Source of the DNA: Xanthomonas sp. 3793
GTDB lineage: Bacteria > Pseudomonadota > Gammaproteobacteria > Xanthomonadales > Xanthomonadaceae
Length of the DNA: 64,000 nt
NCBI RefSeq assembly: GCF_024806835.1
Contig: NZ_JANTYU010000001.1
Location: 1,116,001 to 1,180,000, forward strand
Direction of reading: 5' to 3'
Below are positions 18,591-27,859 of this stretch, piece by piece. How positions within the stretch are numbered: the first letter of the stretch is position 1; every line of letters starts with the position of its first letter. Below the pieces are notes generated by a model that made no database searches, was not told the origin of the DNA, and was given only the letters and a program-made list of their open reading frames with translations. Position numbers and translations under genes: made by a program.

Positions 18591-19134
18591 TCAGGCGGCG
18601 CGAGGCTGCGCATCGTCACCTGCATGATCGACATGCGCAGCGTCCTGCCTGGCGCAATGACGGCAACGCGGTAATGCGTTGCCGCGCTGGGGCGTTCTAC
18701 AACTGTCTCTTGCTGGCATCGCTCAATCGCGTGGTCGGGTTGCTGTTGCCGGTGCGATGCGTATACAGAATCCAGTTCGGCAGACCCGGCAATGCGCGGT
18801 TGGCTTGTATCGCGCGAGTACCCCGAAAGCGCATCAACCGATACACCCAGAACGTATGCCAGCGATGGTCACCGGTAGCCGCCGGGCTGGCGGTGATGAC
18901 CGACAGCTTCCGCGCCGTACCCAACTGACGGCTGCTCGCTACGTCGTGCTAGCCGCTCCAAACGCCACCAGGCGCAGCCTCGCGTGCCAGGTAAGCGCAC
19001 GCTCTGGTGGCTGCCTGCCGACGCTGCTGTGGTGCTACGTGCTGCCATGCCCCCGCCAAGTCCTAAGGACGTTCAAGCGAGCAAAGCGCAACGCGATCCT
19101 GCAGACTGCAAGCACCTTCATCATCAGGATCGGC
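18591..19134. other. Intergenic region before the Tai4-like gene (544 bp)
   Basis: No recognisable gene. Open frames on both strands between about 18670 and 18930 encode cysteine- and arginine-rich products without family resemblance. No amidase (Tae) gene or remnant is recognisable upstream of the Tai4-like gene. Confidence 0.5.
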
Positions 19135-19548
19135 ATGTCTGCCCACCATCGCTGCCGCTGTCGCCGTGCCGTCACCGCAGTGCTGCTTTCCGCAGTGTCC
19201 GCTGTCTCCACTGCCGCGATGGCGGCAACGCCGGCGGCCACGGAGGACGTCAAGGCCTACGCATTGCAGCTGTGCCTGGACCAGAACTACGAACGCAGCG
19301 GCCGGCTGGAGTCCGACCAACTGCGCGACCGCTCGTATCTGCTCACCACCTACGCACTGGATAATGCCAAGCCTGGCGCCACCGCACGTTTACAGGCCTT
19401 TGTCGCGCAACAGACGGCGGACTACCACCGCGGCGAGGTGCCGATGAAGGACGAAGCACGCCGCGGGCCGTTCACCAGGATCTTTGCGCAATGCATGGCG
19501 TTCTATCGCTCACCGGCGCTGCGTGATTTTGTAGCAAGACAACGTTGA
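19135..19548 (+). CDS. Small secreted protein, Rap1a/Tai4-type immunity-like
   Basis: 137 residues from MSAHHRCRCRRAVTA; a signal peptide ends near AAMAATPA. The mature part has the spacing of T6SS amidase-immunity (Tai4/Rap1a) proteins: an early VKAYALQLCLDQNY helix with one cysteine, a run of helices, and a late CMAFYRSPALRDFV segment whose cysteine could pair with the first. Such proteins neutralise cell-wall amidase effectors in the periplasm. No effector gene is adjacent, so it may be an orphan immunity gene or a distant homologue with another role. The assignment is from pattern memory only. Confidence 0.5.
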   Translation: MSAHHRCRCRRAVTAVLLSAVSAVSTAAMAATPAATEDVKAYALQLCLDQNYERSGRLESDQLRDRSYLLTTYALDNAKPGATARLQAFVAQQTADYHRGEVPMKDEARRGPFTRIFAQCMAFYRSPALRDFVARQR

Positions 19549-19615
19549 GGCGTGCCGAAGCGTGGTGTTTCGTTCGTTGCCGACATGCAGCCCTCCCCAG
19601 TATCCCGGAACCGCG

Positions 19616-20608
19616 ATGACCGCATTGACCAAGCTCCGTAGCCGCCGCGGCATGCTCAAGACCGCACTCGGTGCCGGCGCGCTGCTGGCGGCAGGCCAGC
19701 TCGCCGCCACTCCACGCAACAACGCTGCAAGCAACGGCGCGGCGCCTGCTCCCTTCCCGGCCAAGGGCAGCGTGCTGGTGCTGCTCGGCACCAAGGGCGG
19801 GCCGACACCCTCGCCGCTGCGTGCGGCGGCGGCCAATGCGTTGGTGATCGACGGCCAGCCGTACCTGATCGATTGCGGCAACGGTGTCGCCCAGCAACTG
19901 GCCAAGGCCGGCATCCGGCTCCCCGCGCTGCGCGATATCTTCCTGACCCATCATCATTCAGATCACAACGCCGACCTGCTCAATGTGGTGTGGCTGGCCT
20001 GGGCCAGCGGCTTGCAGACGCCGGTGCATCTGTATGGGCCACCGGGCATCGGCAGGATGGTGGACGCGTTCGTCGAGATGAACGCCATCGACATCGATGC
20101 GCGCATCCGCGAGGAGGGCCGCCCGCCGTTCAAGCAGCTCATCCATGTGCACGAGTTCGACCAGGCCTGCACCGTGTTGCAGAACGCGCAGGTCACGGTG
20201 ACGGCCACGCTGGTGGATCACTACACGCTCAAGCCTGCATTCGCCTATCGCTTCCAGGCCCGCGACCGCACGGTGGTGTTCTCCGGCGATACCCGCTACC
20301 TGCCGGCGCTGGCCGAGTTTGCCAGGGATACCGATGTCCTGGTGCATGAAGTGATGTATCTGCCCGCGCTGGAAACCATGCTCAAGACCAACGACAACGC
20401 CCCCACCTTGCTGGACCATCTGCTCAAGAGCCATTCCACCAGCGAAGAGGTCGGACGGATCGCCGCCGCCGCCCATGCGAAACTGCTGGTACTGACTCAT
20501 TTCGTCCCCGGCGGCGATCCCTCCATCACCGATGCGATGTGGCGCGAAGGCGCACGCAAGCACTACGCCGGGCCGATTGTGGTCGGCGCCGATTTGATGC
20601 GGCTGTAG
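19616..20608 (+). CDS. Tat-exported metallo-beta-lactamase-fold hydrolase
   Basis: 330 residues from MTALTKLRSRRGMLK, chosen because it gives a twin-arginine signal (SRRGMLK followed by a hydrophobic AGALLAAG stretch). The mature enzyme has the MBL zinc motif THHHSDH (111-117), an aspartate in FSGDTRYLPA and a later histidine in VLTHFVPGG. Length and order resemble the RNase Z/arylsulfatase-like branch of the superfamily rather than beta-lactamases. Tat export implies folding with metal in the cytoplasm before export to the periplasm. The substrate is unknown. It lies 67 bp after the Tai4-like gene, possibly co-transcribed. Confidence 0.82.
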   Translation: MTALTKLRSRRGMLKTALGAGALLAAGQLAATPRNNAASNGAAPAPFPAKGSVLVLLGTKGGPTPSPLRAAAANALVIDGQPYLIDCGNGVAQQLAKAGIRLPALRDIFLTHHHSDHNADLLNVVWLAWASGLQTPVHLYGPPGIGRMVDAFVEMNAIDIDARIREEGRPPFKQLIHVHEFDQACTVLQNAQVTVTATLVDHYTLKPAFAYRFQARDRTVVFSGDTRYLPALAEFARDTDVLVHEVMYLPALETMLKTNDNAPTLLDHLLKSHSTSEEVGRIAAAAHAKLLVLTHFVPGGDPSITDAMWREGARKHYAGPIVVGADLMRL

Positions 20609-20925
20609 CCGGCAAAGAGTTGCAGCACGCGGGCGGAAGCATGTTGCGCATGGTTTGGGTCGACACGGGATCCAGATCGTCATCGTGTTGACGGCGCTGC
20701 CGTTTCTGCGTCGCCCATGCCCGAAACACAGGCGCGCCCATCATGGTCCGGCAGCGCTGCTGCGCTCTACCGAGCAGCCAGCGGCTTGCAGGCATTGCGG
20801 CCTTCAGATCAATCGACAGATTTTCCGGTACTTTTGAAACGCAATGCACCAAGCGCCTTGATGTCGTGACGGTCGCCTGGAGCGCGCCGGCGCCTTCAGG
20901 TGTGGGTAAAGCGCACTGCACAGCC
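20609..20925. other. Intergenic region between convergent genes (317 bp)
   Basis: It lies between the 3' ends of the MBL-fold gene and the halogenase gene. No gene and no clear terminator hairpin with a T-run were found. Confidence 0.5.
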
Positions 20926-22443
20926 CTACATCGCCACCCGACTGCGCCCACCCCATACCTGTTCGCCGGCCTGGCAATAGCGCTCAATAAACGCTTGCTG
21001 CGAGGGCATTTGTTCCACCACGCGCTGGATCGGCTGCGCAATGCCATCCAGCAGGCGACGCAGATCGGCGTCCGACAATGCGGCAGCCAGCGGATGATGC
21101 TGCTGCGGCACGATGCCCTGCCCCAGCAGTACGTGCGTCCAGGAATCCACGCGAAACAGTTCGTCGGTGCCTTGCCAGGCGTGCGCGCGCTCGCGCCAGG
21201 CACGCAGACGCAGGCGCAGCGATTCGGGCAATTCCATGTCGCGGCACTGCTGCCACAGCGGCTCGTCGCGCTGCGTCGCGTGGTAATGCAAGATGACGAA
21301 ATCGCGTACGTGCTCCATCTCGGCGCGGCTGATGTCGTTGAAGACCTCGACCTGCGACGGCGCGATGCCATCGGCCGGGAACAGGGTGATCAGCCGTACC
21401 ACCGCGGCAATGGTGAGATGGATGCTGGTGGATTCAAGCGGCTCGATAAAGCCGCTGGCCAGGCCCAGCGAGACCACATTCCTGTTCCAGGCCTTGAGCC
21501 GTCGCCCGGTACGGAACGGCACCAGCCACGGGTCCTTGACCGGGGTTGCGGCGGTGTCGCGCAGCAGTTTGGCGTGCGCCTGGTCATCGGACATGTGCTG
21601 GCTGGAGAACACCAATCCATTGCCAACGCGATGTTGCAAGGGAATATGCCAGCGCCAGCCCGCCTGATGCGCGATGGCGCGCGTGTACGGCACCGGCGGG
21701 CCCACTGCTTCGGTCTGCACCGCCACCGCGCGGTCGCATGGCAGCCAGTGGCTCCAGTCCTCGTAGCCGGTGTGCAGCGTCTGCTCGATCAACAGGCCAC
21801 GGAAGCCGGTGCAATCGATGAACAGGTCGCCTTCGATCACCTGACCGTCTTCCAGCACCAGCGCGGCCACATCGCCGCTATCGGGTTGCAGCGTCACCTG
21901 CTGGATCCTGCCTTCGACACGCGTGACCCCGTGCGCCTCGCTACGCGTGCGCAGGAACCGTGCGTACAGCGCCGCATCCAGGTGGTAGGCGTAGTTGACG
22001 GCTGGCTCGCGCGGCAGCGCGAAGCGGTCCACGCGCGAGGCCACCGTTTCCAGGCAGTAATCGCCAAATGCGCCGGAGATGCCGCGGCGCTGACTTTCCA
22101 GCCACAGATGATGGAAGGCGCACACCAGCGTGCTCTGGCCGGTAATGCCGAACGGGTGGATATAACGCTCGCCCTGCCGGCGCCAATGCTCGAAGGAGAT
22201 CGACAGCTTGAACGTACCAGCCACCGCGCGCAGAAACTCCTGTTCGTCGATCTGCAGGAACCGGTGGAAGGTGCGAATGGGCGGCACGGTGGATTCGCCC
22301 ACCCCCACGGTGGCGATCTGATCGGACTCGACCAGGGTGATGTCCAGCAGGTCGCGGAACTGATGCGACAACGCGCAGGCCGCGATCCAGCCGGCGGTGC
22401 CGCCACCGGCGATGACAACCTTGCGAATCCTGGCCTGGTTCAC
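20926..22443 (-). CDS. Flavin-dependent tryptophan halogenase family protein
   Basis: 505 residues. GTG at 22443 is the likely start because AGGAG lies seven bases upstream; an ATG nine codons earlier lacks one. FAD-binding GGGTAG (13-18), catalytic lysine Lys79 in GTFKLSISF, the WxWxIP motif at 263-268 and the conserved glutamate segment GFIEPLEST are all present, so it should be an active FADH2-dependent halogenase using HOX. Its substrate may not be free tryptophan: family members from X. campestris act on indole-type compounds. It is the last gene after TonB receptor, SapC and cupin-like genes, and a flavin reductase is not nearby. Confidence 0.9.
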   Translation of the reverse strand: MNQARIRKVVIAGGGTAGWIAACALSHQFRDLLDITLVESDQIATVGVGESTVPPIRTFHRFLQIDEQEFLRAVAGTFKLSISFEHWRRQGERYIHPFGITGQSTLVCAFHHLWLESQRRGISGAFGDYCLETVASRVDRFALPREPAVNYAYHLDAALYARFLRTRSEAHGVTRVEGRIQQVTLQPDSGDVAALVLEDGQVIEGDLFIDCTGFRGLLIEQTLHTGYEDWSHWLPCDRAVAVQTEAVGPPVPYTRAIAHQAGWRWHIPLQHRVGNGLVFSSQHMSDDQAHAKLLRDTAATPVKDPWLVPFRTGRRLKAWNRNVVSLGLASGFIEPLESTSIHLTIAAVVRLITLFPADGIAPSQVEVFNDISRAEMEHVRDFVILHYHATQRDEPLWQQCRDMELPESLRLRLRAWRERAHAWQGTDELFRVDSWTHVLLGQGIVPQQHHPLAAALSDADLRRLLDGIAQPIQRVVEQMPSQQAFIERYCQAGEQVWGGRSRVAM

Positions 22444-22483
22444 TGCGTTCTCCTGTAAGTGGGACCACACGACGGCGGAGCGC

Positions 22484-23512
22484 TCAGCGATTGAGCTTGC
22501 CGATCAGCATGGCGCGCAGCTGGCGCGCCAATGTGGAATCGATCGGGCCCAGCACCTGACGCGCGTGCTCGGGCAGATGTTCGCCGGCCCGCTCTGCAGG
22601 GCCGAACACGTAGTAGTCGAACAACGCCCGCCAGGCGGCCTTCTCCGACTCCGGGCGGTCGCGGATGGCCCATAGCGCGTGATACAGCGCCTGCATCGGT
22701 GCGGGCAACTGCGCAGGGGCCGTGCTCCACCAATAATTGACCAGCACATTGAACGGTTGCAGCGACTGCACGTGGTGCCACCACATGCTGGGGATGAAGA
22801 TCGCATCGCCCGGCTCGAGCACGGCCGTGCGCGCCTGCGACAACGCATCGGCCATGCGCGGGTAGCGTGCAAGATCCGGATTGCCCACATCCACCATGCT
22901 CACCACCTGGCCGCCGGGCGTGGGCTCCAGCGGCCCCGGATACAGATTGGCCACCTGCCCGGGCGCAAACAAGGTAAAGCGCCGCTGACCTACCGCGCAT
23001 ACCGCCAGGTTATTGGGCGCATCGAAATGGCAGGAGGCGATGACCCGGTTGCCGATCCAGATGCTGGGCGGCACAGCCTTGCCGTCTGCACTGACATCCA
23101 GGGCATTTCCTGCAGCAAAACCGGGCAGATGCGCATCGATCGGCAACGAGGCCAGGTAATACGTGGGCGGCTGCTCATCGTCCAGATGCGCCTGGATCGC
23201 ATCCAGCAGCGCGCCCAGGCTGCCGCGTTGCACGTCGAAGTTGAGATCGCTGCAATCGTCGCGATAGAACGGCCGGCCGCCGATTTCGGGAGCGCCATAC
23301 GAGTACTGCAATGCCCGGCCGGTGTCCATGCTGCGCAACTGCGCCATGGCTTGCGACGTGCCACGCTGCGCGGCCTGCACCAGCGCCCAGTCGCGCGCAA
23401 CGCCGCGCAGCACCAGCGGCTGCGCGGACGCACACAATTGCGCCAGCAATGCCGCATCCGGCTGGCAGTCGCTGCACTCGGGCAGCGGGGCGATCGATGA
23501 CGGTGCGCTCAT
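22484..23512 (-). CDS. Cupin-like (JmjC/cupin_8) Fe(II)-dependent oxygenase-type protein
   Basis: 342 residues. The double-stranded beta-helix core runs from about 120 to 270. A likely metal triad comes from SCHFDAPNN (His and Asp) and a later histidine in MWWHHVQSL, as in 2-oxoglutarate oxygenases of the cupin_8/FIH group. Such proteins hydroxylate proteins or small molecules. It starts 4 bp after the SapC gene and ends 40 bp before the halogenase gene, so the three are one unit. It may act on the same substrate as the halogenase; that is inference from order only. Confidence 0.83.
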   Translation of the reverse strand: MSAPSSIAPLPECSDCQPDAALLAQLCASAQPLVLRGVARDWALVQAAQRGTSQAMAQLRSMDTGRALQYSYGAPEIGGRPFYRDDCSDLNFDVQRGSLGALLDAIQAHLDDEQPPTYYLASLPIDAHLPGFAAGNALDVSADGKAVPPSIWIGNRVIASCHFDAPNNLAVCAVGQRRFTLFAPGQVANLYPGPLEPTPGGQVVSMVDVGNPDLARYPRMADALSQARTAVLEPGDAIFIPSMWWHHVQSLQPFNVLVNYWWSTAPAQLPAPMQALYHALWAIRDRPESEKAAWRALFDYYVFGPAERAGEHLPEHARQVLGPIDSTLARQLRAMLIGKLNR

Positions 23513-23516
23513 GCGA

Positions 23517-24278
23517 TCAGGCGCGTGCTGCGACTGCCGCAGCGGCCTGCGTGTGCTGTAGCCGACGCTGCTTTTCGCCCATCAACCGGCGCAGGTTGTG
23601 GTGCGAGGCCAGCATCAGGAACGCGCCTTCCAGGTACCCGGCATGATGCAGCTGCTGCAAGGCAGCGCCGTCCAGCGCGGCCAATCGCTCGCGGTCGATG
23701 CTGTGCAGCCCTTCCAGGTGCACGCCATGGCTGTCGTCGAGCACTACATCCAGTTTCACCGGTTGGATCAGACCCAGCGCATCGAAGGCCGCGCACATCG
23801 CCTGCCCTGCATCCATGCCGTCACGGATGCCGCGCAACACGCTGATGATGTGTTCCAGATAGGCACTGTGCCCGCCTTGCGGCAGGAAGACCGCCTCGCC
23901 TTCGGCACGGCTGACGCGCGGATGCTCCAGGTCGACATGAATCACCGGCTCCTGCACCAGCGCGCCATCGATACGCTGCTCCTGAAACCCGATCAAGAAT
24001 GGCCCCTTGGCGACGATGCCCGGCAGGTAGCCGGCATTCCAGCGTCCGTCCTGCAGAAACAGGTTTTCATCGGGCGCAAAACCCAGCAGGGCCACCGACT
24101 GGTAGGCACCGGTGGCCGCATCCTTGCGAAAGAACAGCGGGTATTCGCGTTGCAGCTCGGCGTACTCGGTGACGAAGGCCGGCACGAAGCCCACCGCATC
24201 GCCGAATGCGGCACCAAACCGCAGAATCACGCGCAGATCGTGGTGCGCCACATTGTTGAGCACTGCATATCGCGACAT
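23517..24278 (-). CDS. SapC family protein
   Basis: 253 residues from MSRYAVLNNVAHHDLRV, with GGAG just upstream; this length fits the SapC (PF07277) family. Typical marks are FVPAFVTEYAELQREYPLFFRKD, LLGFAPDENLFL and GPFLIGFQE. There is no signal peptide or membrane helix. The family is named after a Campylobacter S-layer locus, but its biochemical role is unknown. In xanthomonads and caulobacters it recurs beside TonB-dependent receptors, cupin-like and halogenase genes, exactly as here. It lies 425 bp after the receptor gene and 4 bp before the cupin-like gene. Confidence 0.87.
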   Translation of the reverse strand: MSRYAVLNNVAHHDLRVILRFGAAFGDAVGFVPAFVTEYAELQREYPLFFRKDAATGAYQSVALLGFAPDENLFLQDGRWNAGYLPGIVAKGPFLIGFQEQRIDGALVQEPVIHVDLEHPRVSRAEGEAVFLPQGGHSAYLEHIISVLRGIRDGMDAGQAMCAAFDALGLIQPVKLDVVLDDSHGVHLEGLHSIDRERLAALDGAALQQLHHAGYLEGAFLMLASHHNLRRLMGEKQRRLQHTQAAAAVAARA

Positions 24279-24703
24279 CTGGAGCTCCAGCAGTGGCCGG
24301 CGATGGCCACTGCACCGGTCGGGGGATCGATCACGCGACGACATGCCGCGTCCGCTGCCCGCGAGCATTGCCAAAAAGTACGACACCGGCAAGCGGCAGG
24401 GCAGCATGCGCCGGTGCACGACGGACGCAGGTATCTGGATGATTGCACGCGTCATCCGCATCCCGCTTCCCTTCGATGACGCCGCGCAACCCTGGCGCCT
24501 GTTGCGTTCGCCTGCGATGTCGCTGCCGGATGACCTACGCAGCCCGTGTAGCTGCTGCGGTAGCGTCTGGCAGACGCATCCGGACTGATACAGCCCGGAT
24601 CGCACAGAGAAAACGACGCGGCAGCCGGCGTGCACACCAGGCACACACCGGCTGCATCCATAGGACGCACTGGCGTCGGAACGTCGCCGCCAGTGCGATG
24701 CCC
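24279..24703. other. Intergenic region between TonB receptor and SapC genes (425 bp)
   Basis: It contains a perfect 10-bp hairpin at 24666-24697 directly after the receptor stop codon and a weaker GCAGCCGG/CCGGCTGC inverted repeat about 30 bp beyond. The rest is presumably the SapC leader or promoter. No gene seen. Confidence 0.55.
24666..24697 (-). terminator. Hairpin after the TonB-dependent receptor gene
   Basis: CGCACTGGCG and CGCCAGTGCG form a perfect stem with a 12-nt loop, seven bases after the receptor stop. No T-run follows on the minus strand, so it may stabilise the receptor mRNA or reduce readthrough into SapC-cupin-halogenase rather than fully terminate. Confidence 0.5.
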
Positions 24704-27700
24704 TCAGAACGCGTACCGCACACCCAGCGTGTAGCGCGGCTGCTGGTCGATCAGGCGGACAATCTGCTTCTCCGATCGCCCATGCCAACGCACGTCTTCG
24801 CCGGTGAGGTTGATCGCCTCAAAGCCCACCGACAGCTGCTTGTTGAACGCGTAGCTGAGGCTGAGGTCGAACTGCTGGTACGCCTCCACGTAGTACGGGT
24901 TGCGGTTGGAGGCATCCTGGTTGGCCGCGATCAGGTACTCGTCGCGCCAGTTCCAGGCCAGACGCGCGCTCCAGCCGTATTTTTCGTACATCAGCATCAC
25001 GTTGGCGGTATCGCTCAGGCCCAGCAACGCGAACTGGTCGCGGTCGATGACGTTGTTGTCGAACGCCACATCGCCTTCGACGATGGTGTAGTTGGCGTAG
25101 ATGCCGAAGCCGGTACTGCCGAAGAAGTACTGCCCGCCAAGCTCCCAGCCATGGATGTTGGCCTTGTTCTGGTTGATCGGCCGCGACACATCGAACTGGT
25201 ACAGCGGGTCGGCGGCGGTGCCGACCAGGTCGTATGCGTTTTCCAGCGCCAGGCTCTGCGCGGAGCTGCCGTTATAGGCACCCAGTCCACCGGTGGCCGC
25301 GGCGTTGCGCAACAAGGCGGTGGCAGCGAACAGGGAGGTATCGTTGGCCGAACAGGCCGCCGCCACGTCGTTGCCGGCCGCACCGACCTGCGCGGCGCAG
25401 GCACCACTCTGCAGGAAGGCCAACGCGGCCTGCGCATCCGGCCCCGAGGTGGGATCGGTCAGCCCGTACAGCGTTTCGCGCGAGACCGTGGTGCCGATGA
25501 AATTGCTGACGCGCTTGTTCCAGAACGTGGCCGACACATAGCTGGCATCGGCGAAATACCATTCCAGCGCCAGATCCAGGTTGTCCGATTCCAGCGGGTC
25601 CAGCGTGGGCGTCTGCGAGTCACCGCTGGCGCGGTTGGACGGGTTGATCAGGATCGAGCCAGCCGGCGTATTGGGCGTCGGCCCGGCGAGCAGGTTGTTG
25701 TACGGCGCGCGCGCGATGGTCTGGCCGAACGAGGCACGGCCTTTCAGCGAATCGGTGATGTCGATGCTGAAATCCAGATTCGGCAGAATGTAGTTGTAGC
25801 TGGTCTTTTCGCTGAAGGGCTGCTGTTCGGTAGAGCGCAGCAACTGGAAGTCGTTGTTGGCCTGCCATTGCAGCGCGACGGGCGTGGCCACCTGCGAGGT
25901 GGATTCCACATCGGTGCGCTCGTAACGCAGGCCCAGGCGCGTGTTGGTGGTCATGCCGGAGATATCGCCGGTCAACTCCAGTTGCACATACGCCGCCCGG
26001 GTCTTTTCTTCGACCTGATTGTCCGCGCTGTACAGCGGGTTGTAGCGCGTCGCAGCGCCGTACTGGCTTCCACCCCATAGCGCCAGCTGGCTGGCATCGC
26101 CGCGCCATGCATTAGGCGCCGCGCCATTGGCGTTGAAGTCATCGAACATGCCGACGATGCTCACAGGCCGTAGCAGGTCGGTCATGCCCGGCTCCCTGCC
26201 GGCATTGGCCACGCCCCAGTCGCCCAACGTGGAGTAAGTGTCGCTGGTCAGGCGGTGCATGGTGGTATTGGACGAGCTGACGCCGAACTGGAAACGCCCG
26301 TCGTCGAAATCGAACTTGCCATCCAGGCGGCCTTCCTTGGTCTCGGTCACCTGCTTTTGATAATAGATGCGCTGCACCTGCGAACCCAGATTGTTCTTGG
26401 TGAAATCCGGATTGACCACACCATTGGTGCCAGCCAGCGAATCGGCGACGGTGGGATACCAGGTCCGCGCGCCGATGGGCAGCGAATTGTTGAACCACAG
26501 CTCCTGTGCCCATTGCCCGCCGCAGGACGGACCGTTGGTGCAGTTGTTGGTGCCGGCAAAGCTGAAATAGGTCGCGCTGCCGCCGGTGACCGGATCGTTG
26601 GGCAGGCTCTGGGTCTTGGAGTTGTGCGCATCGAAGGTCAGCTGGAAGCGGTCGCTCACCTGCCAGTCCGCATTGAAGCCGAGCGAGCCGAGCGTGTACT
26701 TCTGCTCGTTGCGCTGCTGCTCCATGCCGAAGTCCTTGGCGCCGTTGGGCACATCGCGCAGATACACCGGCGTGGCCACGGTCTGACCAGTGTCGAACGT
26801 CAGATCGGTGAAGCTGTTGGCGCGTTGCAACCAGATGCCCTGCTCGCCGCGTTCCTCGCGGATTTCGTTGGACGAATAGGTGTAATCCAGGGTCAGGGTA
26901 AGGCTGTCGGTCGGTGCGAACTGCATCACCGCCTGGCCGTTCATGCGCTCGCGCTGAAAGTCAGCGAACGCGTAGCGGATATCGTTGGGCAGGCCATACA
27001 GCTGGCCGATCGCCGGCGCGTTGGTCACCACGGTATCCGGGCGCAGTGCCGGGTCGGTCCCGGTCCAGCGCTGGATGTTCCAGCGGTTTTCGGTGGCCTG
27101 CACCGAACCGCCGTGACGCTTCTGGTAGCTGGCGCTCAGGCCGATACCGAAGGTCTTGTCCGGGTTGGTGTAACTGAAGATGCCCGACACTTCCGGGGTC
27201 AGCGAATCGCCGAAAGGCTGCGAGCGGTCGGAGACCATCTTGGCGCCGGCATTGGCCACCACGCCCTCGTGATTGAACGGCTTGTCGGTCTGGATGTTGA
27301 TGGTGGCGCCGATGCCGCCGCTGGGCGCAGTGGCACGGCTGGTCTTGAACACCTCGATGCCGGTGATGGCTTCGGAGGCGAGCTGGGCGAAGTTGAACGC
27401 GCGCGTGCCCACGTCCACGCCGCCGATCGGCGTCTGCCCGGGCGCACCGAAGGCGTCGGCACCGGGAATCAGGCGGCCATTGAGCGTGACCGTATTGAAT
27501 TGCGGGCCGAAGCCACGTGCGGTGACCTGCGCGCCTTCGCCATCGCGGCGTTCGATCGAGATGCCGGTGATGCGTTGCAGCGATTCGGCCAGATTGGTAT
27601 CGGGAAACTTGCCGATATCTTCCGCGCTGATCGCATCCACCACGCCGGCGGCATCGCGCTTGATGCCCATCGATTGGTCCAGGCTGCTGCGGATACCGGT

Positions 27701-27859
27701 GACGGTCACGGTGTCGAGCGTGGTGGCGGCGTCGCTGCTGGACTGCGGCGCGGGTGTCGGCGGCGCGAGGTCCTGCGCAAACGCGGGATTGATGACCAAC
27801 AGGCCACCGACGAAGGTGAACATGGCCTTCGACTTGAAGCTGTTCAACGTACGACGCAT
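24704..27859 (-). CDS. TonB-dependent outer-membrane receptor (Xanthomonas/Caulobacter type)
   Basis: 1051 residues from MRRTLNSFKSKAMF, with GAGGA upstream. A signal peptide to NPAFA is followed by a TonB-box-like LDTVTVTG, a plug domain (DIGKFPDTNLAESLQRITGI) and a 22-strand barrel ending in the aromatic terminus VRYAF. The plug phrasing and length fit the large TonB-receptor family typical of Xanthomonas and Caulobacter. Several such receptors import plant carbohydrates. A LacI-type operator lies 255 bp upstream and SapC, cupin and halogenase genes follow, so it probably takes up an inducer-linked substrate. Its identity is unknown. Confidence 0.93.
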   Translation of the reverse strand: MRRTLNSFKSKAMFTFVGGLLVINPAFAQDLAPPTPAPQSSSDAATTLDTVTVTGIRSSLDQSMGIKRDAAGVVDAISAEDIGKFPDTNLAESLQRITGISIERRDGEGAQVTARGFGPQFNTVTLNGRLIPGADAFGAPGQTPIGGVDVGTRAFNFAQLASEAITGIEVFKTSRATAPSGGIGATINIQTDKPFNHEGVVANAGAKMVSDRSQPFGDSLTPEVSGIFSYTNPDKTFGIGLSASYQKRHGGSVQATENRWNIQRWTGTDPALRPDTVVTNAPAIGQLYGLPNDIRYAFADFQRERMNGQAVMQFAPTDSLTLTLDYTYSSNEIREERGEQGIWLQRANSFTDLTFDTGQTVATPVYLRDVPNGAKDFGMEQQRNEQKYTLGSLGFNADWQVSDRFQLTFDAHNSKTQSLPNDPVTGGSATYFSFAGTNNCTNGPSCGGQWAQELWFNNSLPIGARTWYPTVADSLAGTNGVVNPDFTKNNLGSQVQRIYYQKQVTETKEGRLDGKFDFDDGRFQFGVSSSNTTMHRLTSDTYSTLGDWGVANAGREPGMTDLLRPVSIVGMFDDFNANGAAPNAWRGDASQLALWGGSQYGAATRYNPLYSADNQVEEKTRAAYVQLELTGDISGMTTNTRLGLRYERTDVESTSQVATPVALQWQANNDFQLLRSTEQQPFSEKTSYNYILPNLDFSIDITDSLKGRASFGQTIARAPYNNLLAGPTPNTPAGSILINPSNRASGDSQTPTLDPLESDNLDLALEWYFADASYVSATFWNKRVSNFIGTTVSRETLYGLTDPTSGPDAQAALAFLQSGACAAQVGAAGNDVAAACSANDTSLFAATALLRNAAATGGLGAYNGSSAQSLALENAYDLVGTAADPLYQFDVSRPINQNKANIHGWELGGQYFFGSTGFGIYANYTIVEGDVAFDNNVIDRDQFALLGLSDTANVMLMYEKYGWSARLAWNWRDEYLIAANQDASNRNPYYVEAYQQFDLSLSYAFNKQLSVGFEAINLTGEDVRWHGRSEKQIVRLIDQQPRYTLGVRYAF

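Noticed and set aside
18674..18928. Small open frames on both strands before the Tai4-like gene, as a possible amidase remnant
   Set aside because: Neither product has a recognisable amidase motif or signal peptide.
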